Positions 7,595 to 16,940 of a stretch of DNA of 64,000 nt are shown here, piece after piece. The DNA is from Brevundimonas sp. Its GTDB lineage: Bacteria; Pseudomonadota; Alphaproteobacteria; Caulobacterales; Caulobacteraceae. Where the stretch lies: positions 62,001 to 126,000 of the forward strand of contig NZ_JAUXQZ010000002.1 of assembly GCF_030682035.1 (NCBI RefSeq), written 5' to 3'. Made by a program: the position numbers and the translations under genes. Numbering within the stretch: the stretch's first letter is position 1; every line of letters starts with the position of its first letter. The notes beneath the pieces are model-generated. The model saw only the letters and a program-made list of their open reading frames with translations, was not told the DNA's origin and searched no databases.

Positions 7595-8335
7595 ATGGAT
7601 TTCACCGACGACGCCTTCGTCCTGTCCGCCCGCGCCCATGGTGATACGGGCGTCGTGGTCGAACTGCTGACCGAGAGTTACGGGCGGCGTGCGGCCTATG
7701 TCGCCGGTGGGGCGTCGCGGCGGATGAAACCCTTCCTGCAGGCCGGGGCGCGGGTGACCGTCGATTACAAGGCGCGGACCCCGGACCATCTCGGCTCGGC
7801 GCGGCTGGAGCCGGTGGGGGAGGGACCCAGCGCCCTGTTCGACGATTCTCTGGCCCTGACCGGCCTGGCCGCCGCCGCGGCGGTGGCGCAGGGCGCGCTG
7901 CCCGAGCGGGAGCCGCACCCCGGCGCGTTTCTGGCCTTCGAGGCGCTGATGGGGACCTTCGCGATCCCCGACGTCTGGCCGGCCGTCTTTGTGCGCTTCG
8001 AGGCCGGGTTGCTGGAGGATCTCGGCTTCGGTCTCGACCTGAGCCGCTGCGCCGTCACCGGCGGCATGGACGACCTGATCTGGGTCAGCCCGCGCACTGG
8101 CCGCGCGGTCAGCTCGGACGCGGGCGCTCCCTTTGCCGACAAGCTGCTGAAACTGCCGCCCTTCCTGCTTGGCGCACAGGCCGGGTTGAACGCGGGCGAT
8201 GTCCGGGACGGTCTGACGCTCACCGGCCATTTCCTGGAACAGTTTGTCTTCCACCCGCAGAACCGGCCGCTTCCGCCGGCGCGGGTGTGGATGCTGGTCA
8301 GGCTGGCGAATGAGAGGTGGGCGGATCAAGCGTAG
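7595..8335 (+). CDS. recO: DNA repair protein RecO
   Basis: Recombination mediator that, with RecF and RecR, loads RecA onto SSB-coated DNA and anneals strands. The protein is 246 residues with the N-terminal OB fold and GGASRRMKPFLQAGARV near residue 40. The central zinc-binding cysteines of E. coli-type RecO are reduced to one Cys, which is frequent in the family. The last ~30 codons, beginning LTGHFLEQF, have a diverged second copy 3.8 kb downstream. An SD-like CGGAGG precedes the ATG. Confidence 0.92.
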   Translation: MDFTDDAFVLSARAHGDTGVVVELLTESYGRRAAYVAGGASRRMKPFLQAGARVTVDYKARTPDHLGSARLEPVGEGPSALFDDSLALTGLAAAAAVAQGALPEREPHPGAFLAFEALMGTFAIPDVWPAVFVRFEAGLLEDLGFGLDLSRCAVTGGMDDLIWVSPRTGRAVSSDAGAPFADKLLKLPPFLLGAQAGLNAGDVRDGLTLTGHFLEQFVFHPQNRPLPPARVWMLVRLANERWADQA

Positions 8336-8354
8336 CCTTATTGCTACGGTGGGA

Positions 8355-8366
8355 CGCGAATTCGCG
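8355..8366. repeat. Perfect 12-bp palindrome upstream of the receptor gene
   Basis: CGCGAATTCGCG is fully self-complementary and lies about 110 bases before the TonB-dependent receptor start, just after recO. It may be a regulator half-site pair or chance. The remaining ~100 bases to the receptor start show no clear promoter. Confidence 0.35.
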
Positions 8367-8474
8367 ATCGACGCCCTTCGTCACGAAACCGATGAACGTC
8401 GTTCACCGCCGCGTCTTGGGCCGGGAATACCCCGTGAGCCGCGCCATCGCGTCTCAATCCCAAGGGGGCTCAAC

Positions 8475-10817
8475 TTGACCAATCACCGTTTCCTGGCCGG
8501 AGCGTCTCTGCTCGCCATCGCCCTGGCGGGCGGCATGATGATGCCGAACGCCGCCGCAGCCCAAGCCGTCGTCGCCGGGCCGGACGGCCCGACGAACCTG
8601 GACGACGTCGTCGTCTTCGGCCTCGGCCAGAGCCGTCAGCAGGCCTCGATCACGGCAGCGGCGATCGCTACGGAGGCCCCCGGCACCAGCCCGCTGAAGG
8701 CCATCGAACGCCTGCCCGGCGTCAGCTTCGAGTCCGCCGACGCCTTCGGCAACTACGAATGGTCGGCGCGCATCACCCTGCGCGGCTTCAACCAGAACCT
8801 GCTGGGCTTCACCCTGGACGGCGTGCCGCTGGGCGACATGAGCTACGGCAACCACAACGGCCTGCACATCTCGCGCGCCATCATCTCCGAGAATGTGGGC
8901 CGCGTGGACGTGGCCCAGGGCTCGGGCGCGCTGGGCACGGCCTCGAGCGGCAATCTCGGCGGCACCATCCAGTTCGTGACCCGGCGCCCGGCCGATGTGT
9001 TCGGCCTCGACCTGGCCGGCACCTACGGCAGCGACGAGACGATGCGCGGCTTCATCCGCCTGGACAGCGGCGCCTTCGGCCCCGCCGACACCCGGCTGTC
9101 GCTGTCGTATGTCGATCACCGGAGCGAGAAGTGGAAGGGCGTCGGCGAACAGAACCAGCAGCAGATCAATTTCAACTTCGTCCAGCCCGTCGGACGCGGC
9201 GAGATCACCGGCTTCCTGAACCACTCCGAACGTCGGGAAGAAGACTATCAGGACATGTCGCTGGAGCAGATCGCGCGCCTCGGCCGTGACTGGGACAACA
9301 TCTCGGGCGACTATGCGCTGGCGGTCGGGATTGCCGATGTCTATCAGGCCAACCCCGGCGGCGACTGCCCGCAACTGGGCGGCGGCACGGGGACCAACCG
9401 CTACCCCGGCGGCGTGCAGTGCGTGGACGACGCCTATTTCAACGCCTCGGGCCTGCGTGACGACACCCTCGGCGCCCTGACGCTGGACTATCCGATCACG
9501 GACAGGTTCAGGATTTCCGTGACCGGCTATGGCCACAAGAACGAGGGCCAGGGGCTGTGGTGGACACCCTATGTCCCGACCGCCACGGGCGCCTTCGACC
9601 AAAGCGGCTCAGTCATCGCCAACCCCGGACCGATCTCGGTCCGTTCCAGCGAATACGACATCGAACGCCGCGGCGTTATCGCTTCGGCCACCCTCGAACT
9701 GGGTGCCCATACGATCGAGGGCGGCTTCTGGCTGGAGGACAACGACTTCGTCCTGGCGCGGCGCTTTTATGGCCTTTCGCGGCCAGCCCACAATCGCAAC
9801 GCGCGGGAATTCCAGGAAAATCCCTTCTTCACCCAGTGGGCCTACGAATACGACACCCAGACCCGCCACCTCTACATCCAGGACACCTGGTCGGTTACCG
9901 AAGCCCTGACCGTCAACGCCGGCTTCAAGGCGCTGAAGGTCGAGAACGCCGTCGCCACCATCACCGGCGAAAACAAGTCGGGAACGATCGAGGCCGACAA
10001 CAGCTTCCTTCCCCAGGTCGGCTTCGCCTTCGATCTGAACCCCGATCACCAGGTCTTCGGCTCCTACACGGAGAACCTGCGGGCCTTCTCGTCCTCCAAC
10101 TTCCAGGGGCCCTTCTCGGCGACGGCGGCGGGCTTCGCGGCGCTCAGGGCCAGTCTGGAGCCGGAAACCTCCAGAACCTACGAACTGGGCTGGCGCTTCC
10201 GCTTCGACCAGCTCCAGGGCTCGGTCGCGGCCTATGACGTGCTGTTCGAGAACCGCCTGCTCGGCGTCGCCCTCGGGGCTCCGATCCTCGGCCTCGGCAA
10301 CGGCCTGCAGAACGTCGGTTCGGTCACGAGCCGGGGCTTCGAGGCCGCCGCGCTCTGGACCTTCACGCCCGCCTGGTCGGCCTTCGCCTCCTACAGCTAC
10401 AACGACTCGACCTATGAGGACGATGTGTTCAACGGCGCCGGCGCCCTCGTCGCCGCCACGGGCGGCAAGACCGTGGTCAATACGCCCGAGACCCTGTTCC
10501 GGGCGGAACTGGCCTATGACGACGGCTCGCTGTTCGCCACCCTGGCCGCCGCCTATACCGGCGAGCGGTTCTCCAGCTATCTGAACGACGAGAGCGTCGA
10601 TGGCTACACCGTGGCGGAACTGACGGCGGGCTACCGGTTCGACGAGGCGTCGGGCTGGCTGAACGGCACGGATGTCCAGCTGAACGTCACCAATCTGACG
10701 GACGAGGACCATATCTCGACCGTGGGCTCGGGCGGCTTCCAGAACACCGCCGGCCGGCAGACCTTCCTGCCCGGCGCCCCGCGTCAGGTGTTCGTCACCC
10801 TGCGTCGTCACTTCTAG
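8475..10817 (+). CDS. TonB-dependent outer-membrane receptor
   Basis: A 780-residue outer-membrane receptor that imports a bound substrate using TonB energy. The start is the TTG preceded by AAGGGGG, giving a clean signal peptide ending AAAAQA. A TonB-box-like stretch (LDDVVVFG) is followed by a plug with IERLPGVSFES, ITLRGF and GTIQFVTRRPA, then a beta-barrel ending in the C-terminal Phe typical of barrel proteins. The substrate is unknown; the adjacent PhoD-like phosphatase suggests a phosphoester. The pair sits between recO and a recO tail copy. Confidence 0.92.
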   Translation: MTNHRFLAGASLLAIALAGGMMMPNAAAAQAVVAGPDGPTNLDDVVVFGLGQSRQQASITAAAIATEAPGTSPLKAIERLPGVSFESADAFGNYEWSARITLRGFNQNLLGFTLDGVPLGDMSYGNHNGLHISRAIISENVGRVDVAQGSGALGTASSGNLGGTIQFVTRRPADVFGLDLAGTYGSDETMRGFIRLDSGAFGPADTRLSLSYVDHRSEKWKGVGEQNQQQINFNFVQPVGRGEITGFLNHSERREEDYQDMSLEQIARLGRDWDNISGDYALAVGIADVYQANPGGDCPQLGGGTGTNRYPGGVQCVDDAYFNASGLRDDTLGALTLDYPITDRFRISVTGYGHKNEGQGLWWTPYVPTATGAFDQSGSVIANPGPISVRSSEYDIERRGVIASATLELGAHTIEGGFWLEDNDFVLARRFYGLSRPAHNRNAREFQENPFFTQWAYEYDTQTRHLYIQDTWSVTEALTVNAGFKALKVENAVATITGENKSGTIEADNSFLPQVGFAFDLNPDHQVFGSYTENLRAFSSSNFQGPFSATAAGFAALRASLEPETSRTYELGWRFRFDQLQGSVAAYDVLFENRLLGVALGAPILGLGNGLQNVGSVTSRGFEAAALWTFTPAWSAFASYSYNDSTYEDDVFNGAGALVAATGGKTVVNTPETLFRAELAYDDGSLFATLAAAYTGERFSSYLNDESVDGYTVAELTAGYRFDEASGWLNGTDVQLNVTNLTDEDHISTVGSGGFQNTAGRQTFLPGAPRQVFVTLRRHF

Positions 10818-10826
10818 CGCCGGGAC

Positions 10827-10850
10827 GGGGCGTCCGGTCGCGGACGCCCC
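10827..10850 (+). terminator. Strong hairpin between receptor and phosphatase genes
   Basis: A perfect 10-bp stem (GGGGCGTCCG / CGGACGCCCC) with a 4-base loop begins nine bases after the receptor stop. Only a weak T-rich run follows (GTTCTTGTGTTTC). The phosphatase start is only ~30 bases on, so this may be a partial terminator that lowers downstream expression, or an mRNA-stabilising hairpin. Confidence 0.5.
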
Positions 10851-10881
10851 GTTCTTGTGTTTCATCCCCAAGGAGCCTCCG

Positions 10882-11994
10882 ATGACGGGAATTTCCAGAC
10901 GCGGCCTCGTGGCCGGGACCGCGACCGCCGGCCTGATCGCGGGCGTAGCCCAAGCGGCCCGGTCCGACCCGCATCCGCTATCGGAGCGGAGCCTGACCCG
11001 TATCGCCTTCGGATCCTGCGCCAAGAGCGACAAGCCCCAACCCATCTGGGACGCCGTGCTGGCGGCCCGACCAGACCTGTTCATCTTCCTCGGCGACAAC
11101 GTCTATCTGGACACCCGCGACCCTGCGGTGATGCGCCGCAAATATGCCGAGCTGGCCGCCCAGCCGGGGTTTCAGCGCCTGAAGGCCAGCGGCATCCCGA
11201 TTCTGGCCATCTGGGACGATCATGATTTCGGCGAGAATGACGCCGGCATGGACTACCCGATGAAGGAGGAGTCGCGCCGCCTGTTCCTGGACTTCTTCGG
11301 CGAGCCGGCCGACAGCCCGCGTCGCTCGCGCGACGGCATCTACACGGCCCATGTCTTCGGCCCGGTCGGCCGAAGGGTGCAGGTCATCCTGCCCGACCTG
11401 CGCTGGAACCGGACGGCTCTGGTCCCGCTGGAACTGGGCGACCAAGGCTATGAGGCATGGGTCAGGAAGCGCTTCGAAGCAGGCGAACCGACGCCCGGCC
11501 CCTATGCCCGCAATCCCGAAATGACCGCGACCCAGTTGGGCGAAACTCAATGGCGCTGGCTGGAGGATCAACTGTCGATTCCCGCCGACATCCGCGTGTT
11601 CGGTTCCAGCCTGCAGGTGGTGGCCGATTTCGCCGGCTGGGAGGGGTGGATCAATTTCGCCCACGACCACCAGCGGCTGATCGCCGCCATCCGCGACCGG
11701 AAGGCGAACGGCCTGATCTGTCTGTCGGGCGACACCCACTATGGCGAGATCTCGCGGCTGGACGTCAACACGCCCTATCCGCTGTGGGACATCACCTCGT
11801 CCGGCCTGACCGAGGTGTGGCCGGTCACCCCTCCGAACGCTCTGCGGGTCGGTGAGGTCTTCCGCGACCAGAATTTTGGCCTGCTGACTATCGGTTGGGG
11901 CGAGAGCGCCCCGACCGTCCTGGCCGAGGTCCGGGACGTCAACGGCGAGGTCCGGCTGGAACAGGCGATCCGGGTCGGCGATCTGACGGTCTGA
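10882..11994 (+). CDS. PhoD-like alkaline phosphatase/phosphodiesterase, Tat-exported
   Basis: A 370-residue metallophosphoesterase of the PhoD type. The N-terminus (SRRGLVAG then a hydrophobic stretch) is a twin-arginine signal, so it should be folded before export. Metal-binding motifs are SCAKSD, FLGDNVYLD, WDDHDFGEND and LSGDTHYGE. PhoD enzymes cleave phosphate from mono- and diesters outside the cytoplasm. An AAGGAG precedes the chosen ATG. It is co-oriented with the receptor across a hairpin, suggesting a shared phosphoester-use role, which is inference. Confidence 0.88.
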   Translation: MTGISRRGLVAGTATAGLIAGVAQAARSDPHPLSERSLTRIAFGSCAKSDKPQPIWDAVLAARPDLFIFLGDNVYLDTRDPAVMRRKYAELAAQPGFQRLKASGIPILAIWDDHDFGENDAGMDYPMKEESRRLFLDFFGEPADSPRRSRDGIYTAHVFGPVGRRVQVILPDLRWNRTALVPLELGDQGYEAWVRKRFEAGEPTPGPYARNPEMTATQLGETQWRWLEDQLSIPADIRVFGSSLQVVADFAGWEGWINFAHDHQRLIAAIRDRKANGLICLSGDTHYGEISRLDVNTPYPLWDITSSGLTEVWPVTPPNALRVGEVFRDQNFGLLTIGWGESAPTVLAEVRDVNGEVRLEQAIRVGDLTV

Positions 11995-12022
11995 TCCGTC
12001 CACAACGGGGGCGGTCGAAGGG

Positions 12023-12130
12023 CTGGACTGGCCATTCCTCGAACAGTTCGTCTTCCATCCGCAGAACCGGCCCATTCCGCCCACACGGGTGTGGTTGATC
12101 GACAAGCTGCGCGAGGCGGGACGCCTCTAA
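12023..12130 (+). pseudogene. Second copy of the recO 3' end (fragment)
   Basis: These 35 codons plus stop read LDWPFLEQFVFHPQNRP and onward to RVW, matching the end of the intact recO upstream. Over the 20-codon core (FLEQ to RVW) I count 18 identical residues and 52 of 60 identical bases. There is no start codon or upstream recO sequence, so it is a fragment. A terminator-like hairpin starts right after its stop, and parC follows one gene later. Confidence 0.8.
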
Positions 12131-12159
12131 AAGGTTGCCCAGCAAGTCTTGGGCACCTT
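12131..12159 (+). terminator. Hairpin immediately after the recO tail fragment
   Basis: AAGGTTGCCCA pairs with TGGGCACCTT (ten pairs, one bulged T) around an 8-base loop, starting at the base after the fragment's stop. No T-run follows. It may be the original recO terminator. Confidence 0.5.
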
Positions 12160-12183
12160 ACAAGTCCGGGGCGGAGGGGCCTC

Positions 12184-12510
12184 ATGATCTATTTTCTGAT
12201 TCTTCCGCTCTGGATTCTCGGCCTGCTGGGATGCGGGTTTCTGGCCCTCTTCAAGCCCGTGCGGGTGCTCGCAGCATATCTGGCGTTGATGGGTACGGTG
12301 GGGGTCTGGCTATCCTTTGCACTTTCGACCTTGGCGCTTGTAGCGCCGGCCTGGATTGATCTGCCTTTCGATTCCAGCGTCGGCGGGATTCTACTGATCG
12401 GGGGCTATCTGGCGGGAATGGCGGGCGGCGGTATTCTAGGCACCGTGCTAGGCGCGCTACTGGCGCGGAAACTGACAGGCAAGCGGCCGATCATTTCGAG
12501 ACCAGCCTGA
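12184..12510 (+). CDS. Small integral membrane protein, unknown function
   Basis: A 108-residue hydrophobic protein with three to four predicted membrane segments (about residues 3-24, 29-50 and 63-95), a Gly-rich last segment (GGYLAGMAGGGILG) and a basic C-terminus (ARKLTGKRP). An SD-like GGAGGGG lies just ahead of the chosen ATG. I do not recognise the family. It lies between the recO fragment and parC on the same strand. Confidence 0.7.
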   Translation: MIYFLILPLWILGLLGCGFLALFKPVRVLAAYLALMGTVGVWLSFALSTLALVAPAWIDLPFDSSVGGILLIGGYLAGMAGGGILGTVLGALLARKLTGKRPIISRPA

Positions 12511-12556
12511 GGCGCGCGGGCTAGACTTCAGGCTTCAGACCGCCGATTCGGATCCC

Positions 12557-14758
12557 ATGACCGTTCACACCCCGCCGCCCGAAGGCGGCCGCATCGTCGA
12601 TGAGCCGATGAGCGAGGCGCTGTCGCGCCGCTATCTGGCCTATGCGCTGTCGACCATCACCAACCGGGCGCTGCCGGACGTTCGAGACGGCTTCAAGCCG
12701 GTGCACCGGCGCATCATGTACGCCATGCATGCCATGCGTCTGAACCCCCAGGCGGCGGCGCGAAAATGCGCCAAGGTCGTCGGCGAGGTCATGGGCGGCT
12801 ATCATCCCCATGGCGACGCCTCGATCTATGACGCCCTGGTGCGCCTGGCGCAGGACTTTTCGCAGCGCTATCCGCTGGTCGACGGCCAGGGCAATTTCGG
12901 CAATATCGACGGCGATAACGCCGCGGCCATGCGCTACACCGAGTGCAAGCTGACGGCCGCCGCGGTCCTCCTGATGGAGGGCATCGATCAGGACTCGGTG
13001 GATTTCAAGGCCACCTATGACGATCAGGACGAGGAGCCGATCGTCCTGCCGGCCGGCTTCCCCAACCTGCTGGCCAACGGCTCGTCCGGCATCGCCGTCG
13101 GCATGGCCACCTCGATCCCGCCGCACAATGTCGGCGAGCTGATCGACGCCTGTCATCTGCTGCTCGACCGGCCCGACGCCACCACCGAAGAACTGGTGAC
13201 TATCGTTCCCGGCCCCGACTTCCCGACCGGCGGCGTCGCCGTGGAGGGGCATGCCTCGATCCTCGACGCCTATCAGACCGGCCGGGGCGGGGTTCGCCTG
13301 CGCGCGCGCTGGGAGACCGAGGACCTCGGCCGGGGCGTCTGGCGCATCATTGTCACCGAGATGCCGTATCAGGTGCAGAAGTCCAAGCTTATCGCCGACC
13401 TCGCCGACCTGATCGAGCACAAGAAGGCGCCCCTGCTGGGCGACGTACGCGACGAGTCGGCCGAGGACATCCGGCTGGTCATCGAGCCGAAGAGCCGCAC
13501 CGTCGAGCCCGAGGTGCTGATGGAGAGCCTGTTCAAACTCTCCGACCTCGAGGTCCGCTTCCCGATCAATATGAATGTGCTCGACGCCACCGGCACCCCG
13601 CGCATCATGGGGCTGAAAGCCTGTCTGCAGGCCTTCCTCGATCACCGGCGCGAAGTGCTGGTGCGGCGAGCCGGGTGGCGGATCGACCGGGTCGAGAAGC
13701 GACTGCATCTGCTGGAAGGCCTGCGGATCGTCTTCCTTAACATCGATGAGGTCATCCGCATCGTCCGCGAGGAGGAACAGCCCAAGGCCGTCCTGATCGC
13801 ACGCTTCGGGCTCAGCGAGCTTCAGGCCGACTTCATCCTCGACACCCGACTGCGCCAGCTGGCGCGGATCGAGGAGATGACAATCGAGAAAGAATACAAA
13901 GCGCTGGCCGACGAACTTGCAGCACTACAGTCGCTGTCGTCCTCTCCGGCCAAGCAATGGAAACAGGTCGGCAAGGATCTGGAGGCCGTGCGCAAGGCGC
14001 TGGTCTCGCCCCGCCGCACCACCATCGCCGAGGCGGTCGACTCATCGGCCTTCGTCTCCGTAGAGGCCTTTATCCCGCGCGAGGCCATCACCGTCATCCT
14101 GTCCGAACGCGGCTGGATCCGCGCCGCCCGGGGCAAGGTCGAGGACCCGTCCGAGCTCAAGTTCAAGGAGGGCGACAGCCTGGCCTTCCTGGTGCCCGGC
14201 TATACGACCGACAAGATCCTCGTCGCCGCCTCCGACGGCCGCATCTTCACGGTCGGCGCCGACAAGCTGGCCTCAGGCCGGGGCCATGGCGAGCCGCTGC
14301 GGCTGATGATCGAGCTCGACGAAAAGGCCGAGATCGTCAATCTGCTGATGCACCAGCCCGGCGGCAAACTGCTGGTCGCCTCGAAAGCCGGATACGGCTT
14401 CATCGCCCCCGAGGACGAGCTTCTGGCCCAGAAGCGCGGCGGCAAACAGGTGCTGAACGGGGAGATGCTGGCCGCCCTGCGCGTCGCCGGCGACCACGTC
14501 GCGGCGATCGGCGACAATATCAAGGCCCTGATCTTCCCGCTCGCCGACCTGCCCGAGATGGGCCGCGGCAAGGGGGTCAAGCTGCAGACCTACAAACAGG
14601 GCGGCCTCGCCGACGTCGCGGTCTTCGACGGCGCCCACGGCCCCGAATGGGTCGACGGCGGCGGCCGCCGCCGCAACTGGCCCGACTGGAAGGACTGGCT
14701 CGGCAAACGCGCCGGGGCCGGACGGCAGGGGCCGCGGGGGCTGCGCAAATTCAGGTGA
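12557..14758 (+). CDS. parC: DNA topoisomerase IV subunit A
   Basis: Breakage-reunion subunit of topoisomerase IV, which decatenates daughter chromosomes. The protein is 733 residues. The catalytic Tyr is Tyr127 in AAMRYTE; the quinolone-determining segment [11 protein letters not shown] carries Ser89 and Asp92, the usual sensitive-type residues. The C-terminal half is a beta-pinwheel domain with [11 protein letters not shown] and related blades. Its partner ParE is encoded 40 kb to the right in this window. A position shortly after recO is the expected local order. Confidence 0.94.
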   Translation: MTVHTPPPEGGRIVDEPMSEALSRRYLAYALSTITNRALPDVRDGFKPVHRRIMYAMHAMRLNPQAAARKCAKVVGEVMGGYHPHGDASIYDALVRLAQDFSQRYPLVDGQGNFGNIDGDNAAAMRYTECKLTAAAVLLMEGIDQDSVDFKATYDDQDEEPIVLPAGFPNLLANGSSGIAVGMATSIPPHNVGELIDACHLLLDRPDATTEELVTIVPGPDFPTGGVAVEGHASILDAYQTGRGGVRLRARWETEDLGRGVWRIIVTEMPYQVQKSKLIADLADLIEHKKAPLLGDVRDESAEDIRLVIEPKSRTVEPEVLMESLFKLSDLEVRFPINMNVLDATGTPRIMGLKACLQAFLDHRREVLVRRAGWRIDRVEKRLHLLEGLRIVFLNIDEVIRIVREEEQPKAVLIARFGLSELQADFILDTRLRQLARIEEMTIEKEYKALADELAALQSLSSSPAKQWKQVGKDLEAVRKALVSPRRTTIAEAVDSSAFVSVEAFIPREAITVILSERGWIRAARGKVEDPSELKFKEGDSLAFLVPGYTTDKILVAASDGRIFTVGADKLASGRGHGEPLRLMIELDEKAEIVNLLMHQPGGKLLVASKAGYGFIAPEDELLAQKRGGKQVLNGEMLAALRVAGDHVAAIGDNIKALIFPLADLPEMGRGKGVKLQTYKQGGLADVAVFDGAHGPEWVDGGGRRRNWPDWKDWLGKRAGAGRQGPRGLRKFR

Positions 14759-14838
14759 CGCCGATTTCACTATCGACCGTCGCCCCGGCGCCCGATAATC
14801 GCTGAACGGTCGATCATCGACCGAGGTTGGAGACCGCC

Positions 14839-15417
14839 ATGCTGACCACCCTGATCGTCATCGCCGTCATTGTCGCCGTAGTGCTGTTCGTGGTCGTCGG
14901 CGCCTACAACAGGCTGGTTGCGCTGGATCAGCGCGCCGACCAGTCGTTCGCCGACATCGACGTGCAGCTGAAGCAGCGCCAGGACCTGATCCCCAATCTG
15001 GTCGAGACGGTGAAGGGCTACGCCACCCATGAGCGCGGCACGCTGGACGCTGTCACCCAGGCCCGCGCCGCAGCCGCCGGCGCGACCTCGGTCAACGACA
15101 AGGTCCAGGCCGAAAACATGCTGACCGGCGCCCTGGGCCGTTTGTTCGCGGTCGCTGAGGCCTATCCCGACCTGAAGGCCAACACCAACTATCTGGAGCT
15201 GCAGCGCGAGCTGTCGGACATCGAGAACAAGCTGGCCGCCGCGCGCCGCTTCTTCAACAACACGGTCTCGGAGTTCAACGCCGTGCGCCGTCAGTTCCCG
15301 ACCGTCCTGTTCGCCGGCATGGTCGGCTTCGGCAGCGACAAGCCCTTCTTCGACGTCGGCGAGGCTGATCGAGCCACGATGAACGCCGCCCCGCCCAAGG
15401 TCAGCTTCACGGCTTAG
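14839..15417 (+). CDS. lemA: LemA family protein
   Basis: A 192-residue protein with one N-terminal membrane segment (residues 3-23) and a cytosolic or periplasmic helical bundle. Family signatures are YNRLVALDQRADQSFADIDVQLKQR (seen at residues 27-51) and RRFFNNTVSEFN. The ATG was preferred to an upstream TTG because it is preceded by GGAG at a good distance. The next gene, an HtpX-like protease, follows after 12 bases; LemA with an M48 protease is a recurrent pair of unclear role in envelope quality control. Confidence 0.9.
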   Translation: MLTTLIVIAVIVAVVLFVVVGAYNRLVALDQRADQSFADIDVQLKQRQDLIPNLVETVKGYATHERGTLDAVTQARAAAAGATSVNDKVQAENMLTGALGRLFAVAEAYPDLKANTNYLELQRELSDIENKLAAARRFFNNTVSEFNAVRRQFPTVLFAGMVGFGSDKPFFDVGEADRATMNAAPPKVSFTA

Positions 15418-15429
15418 AGGATCGTCTCG

Positions 15430-16461
15430 ATGGCCGCCGTCGGGCTTCAGACCCATATCTGGGCGAACAATACCCGCTCGGTCCTGCTGCTGGTCGCCTT
15501 TCCGGTGCTGATGGTCGGCATCCTCTACGGGGCGCAGCTGATCCTGATGGGGTTCGGTTTCCTGCCGGGGACCGGCCGGGGGCTCGGCGATGACATGGCG
15601 CTGGCGGCGTCGTGGCTGGGCTGGACCGTGCCGATGGCCGGGGTCGCGGCGGCCATCTGGTTCGCCATCGCCTATTTCGGCAGCCAGACCATGGTCGACC
15701 TGATGACCGGGGCCCGGAAGGTTGAGCGGCGGTCCGAGCCGGACCTGTACAATCTGCTGGAAAACCTGGCGATTTCGCGCGGTCTGCAGACGCCGACGCT
15801 GCGGATCATCGAGAGCGACAGCCTGAACGCCTTCGCCACCGGCCTGCACGAGGGCCAGTACAGCATCACCGTGACCCGCGGCCTGATGACGGCCCTGACC
15901 CGCGGCGAACTGGAAGCGGTGCTCGCCCATGAGCTGACCCACGTCATCAACAGGGACGTGCGGACCATGGTGATCGCCTCGATCTTCGCGGGGATCATCA
16001 GCGTCATTGCCGAACTGGTGTTCCGGGGCCTGTTCTATTCACGCGGCGGCGGAAAGCGGGACAACAAGAACGCCTTGCCGCTGATCCTCATCGGTTTGGC
16101 CTTCGCCGCCATCGGATTCACCCTCGCGATTGTCATTCGGATGATGCTTTCGCGGACGCGCGAGTTCGTCGCCGACGCGGGGGCGGTCGAACTGACCAAG
16201 AACCCCGACGCCATGATCTCGGCCCTGCGCAAGGTTGAGGGCCGGTCCAGCCTGAAGGGGCCGGATGAGGTGCAGCAACTGTTTCTCGACAATCAGCCCA
16301 ACGGCGTGGGGCTGGAAGGGATGTTCGCCACCCATCCGCCGATCCAGAAGCGGATCGACGCGCTGGTGAAGTTTGGGGGCGGGGTGGATCCGGGGGCGTG
16401 GTCGGGCGAGGAGCCGCAGGCTTTCGGGACTTCCGTGCCGAGCACAGCAAGGCTGCCGTGA
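15430..16461 (+). CDS. HtpX-like M48 zinc metalloprotease
   Basis: A 343-residue membrane metalloprotease. Two N-terminal membrane segments are followed by the zinc motif HELTH in LAHELTHVINRDV, two more membrane segments after residue ~180, and a downstream SRTREFVADAGAVEL segment that carries the third zinc ligand region. M48 proteases of this type degrade misfolded membrane proteins. It is probably co-transcribed with lemA. The last ~25 residues are Gly/Pro-rich and poorly conserved in appearance. Confidence 0.9.
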   Translation: MAAVGLQTHIWANNTRSVLLLVAFPVLMVGILYGAQLILMGFGFLPGTGRGLGDDMALAASWLGWTVPMAGVAAAIWFAIAYFGSQTMVDLMTGARKVERRSEPDLYNLLENLAISRGLQTPTLRIIESDSLNAFATGLHEGQYSITVTRGLMTALTRGELEAVLAHELTHVINRDVRTMVIASIFAGIISVIAELVFRGLFYSRGGGKRDNKNALPLILIGLAFAAIGFTLAIVIRMMLSRTREFVADAGAVELTKNPDAMISALRKVEGRSSLKGPDEVQQLFLDNQPNGVGLEGMFATHPPIQKRIDALVKFGGGVDPGAWSGEEPQAFGTSVPSTARLP

Positions 16462-16532
16462 TGATTGCGCTCCTGGTGGCAGCTCACAGTCGTAGCGAGG
16501 GTGTCCGGACCGCGATCCCGCAGAAGGCTCGC

Positions 16533-16940
16533 CTAGGCTTGGAGCCGGTCGATAACGGCGCCGCATTCGTCAACCTGATGGTTGAGTTGTTCAACCCAAT
16601 CGGCAGTGGCTGTCTCGACGTCGGCGTCCGGGTCCAGAAACCTAAGAGGCGCCGTAATGCCGTCCGTGCGCTCCAACACAGCCGATGAGACGTGGTCCCG
16701 GTCGATCCCCAAAGGCGCGCCGAGTCTAACGGCGATGATCTCGAACGCACCCGCCATTTGGTTCATCTCTGACTCTCGGTCAGCGTTGCCCATCTGGCCG
16801 GAAAGGACGCTGGAGAGCGCATGGACAGCCGAGCACTGTATGGCGACCTCATAGTCCTGCATCGGCGAAGTTACTTGATGGCTAGCGGGCGACGCTACAG
16901 CCAGGAGAATTGTCAGGGACAGCAACGTATTTCCAATCAA
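16533..16940 (-). CDS. Small exported protein of unknown function
   Basis: A 135-residue protein whose TTG start overlaps the bpt stop (TTGA). It begins with a plausible signal sequence (LLSLTILLAVASPASH) and continues as a helical, acidic protein with two cysteines and the stretch EMNQMAGAFEIIAVRLG. I do not recognise the family. Coupling to bpt suggests co-expression, but no functional link is apparent. GC3 looks lower than in bpt, which could mean recent gain. Confidence 0.6.
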   Translation of the reverse strand: MIGNTLLSLTILLAVASPASHQVTSPMQDYEVAIQCSAVHALSSVLSGQMGNADRESEMNQMAGAFEIIAVRLGAPLGIDRDHVSSAVLERTDGITAPLRFLDPDADVETATADWVEQLNHQVDECGAVIDRLQA

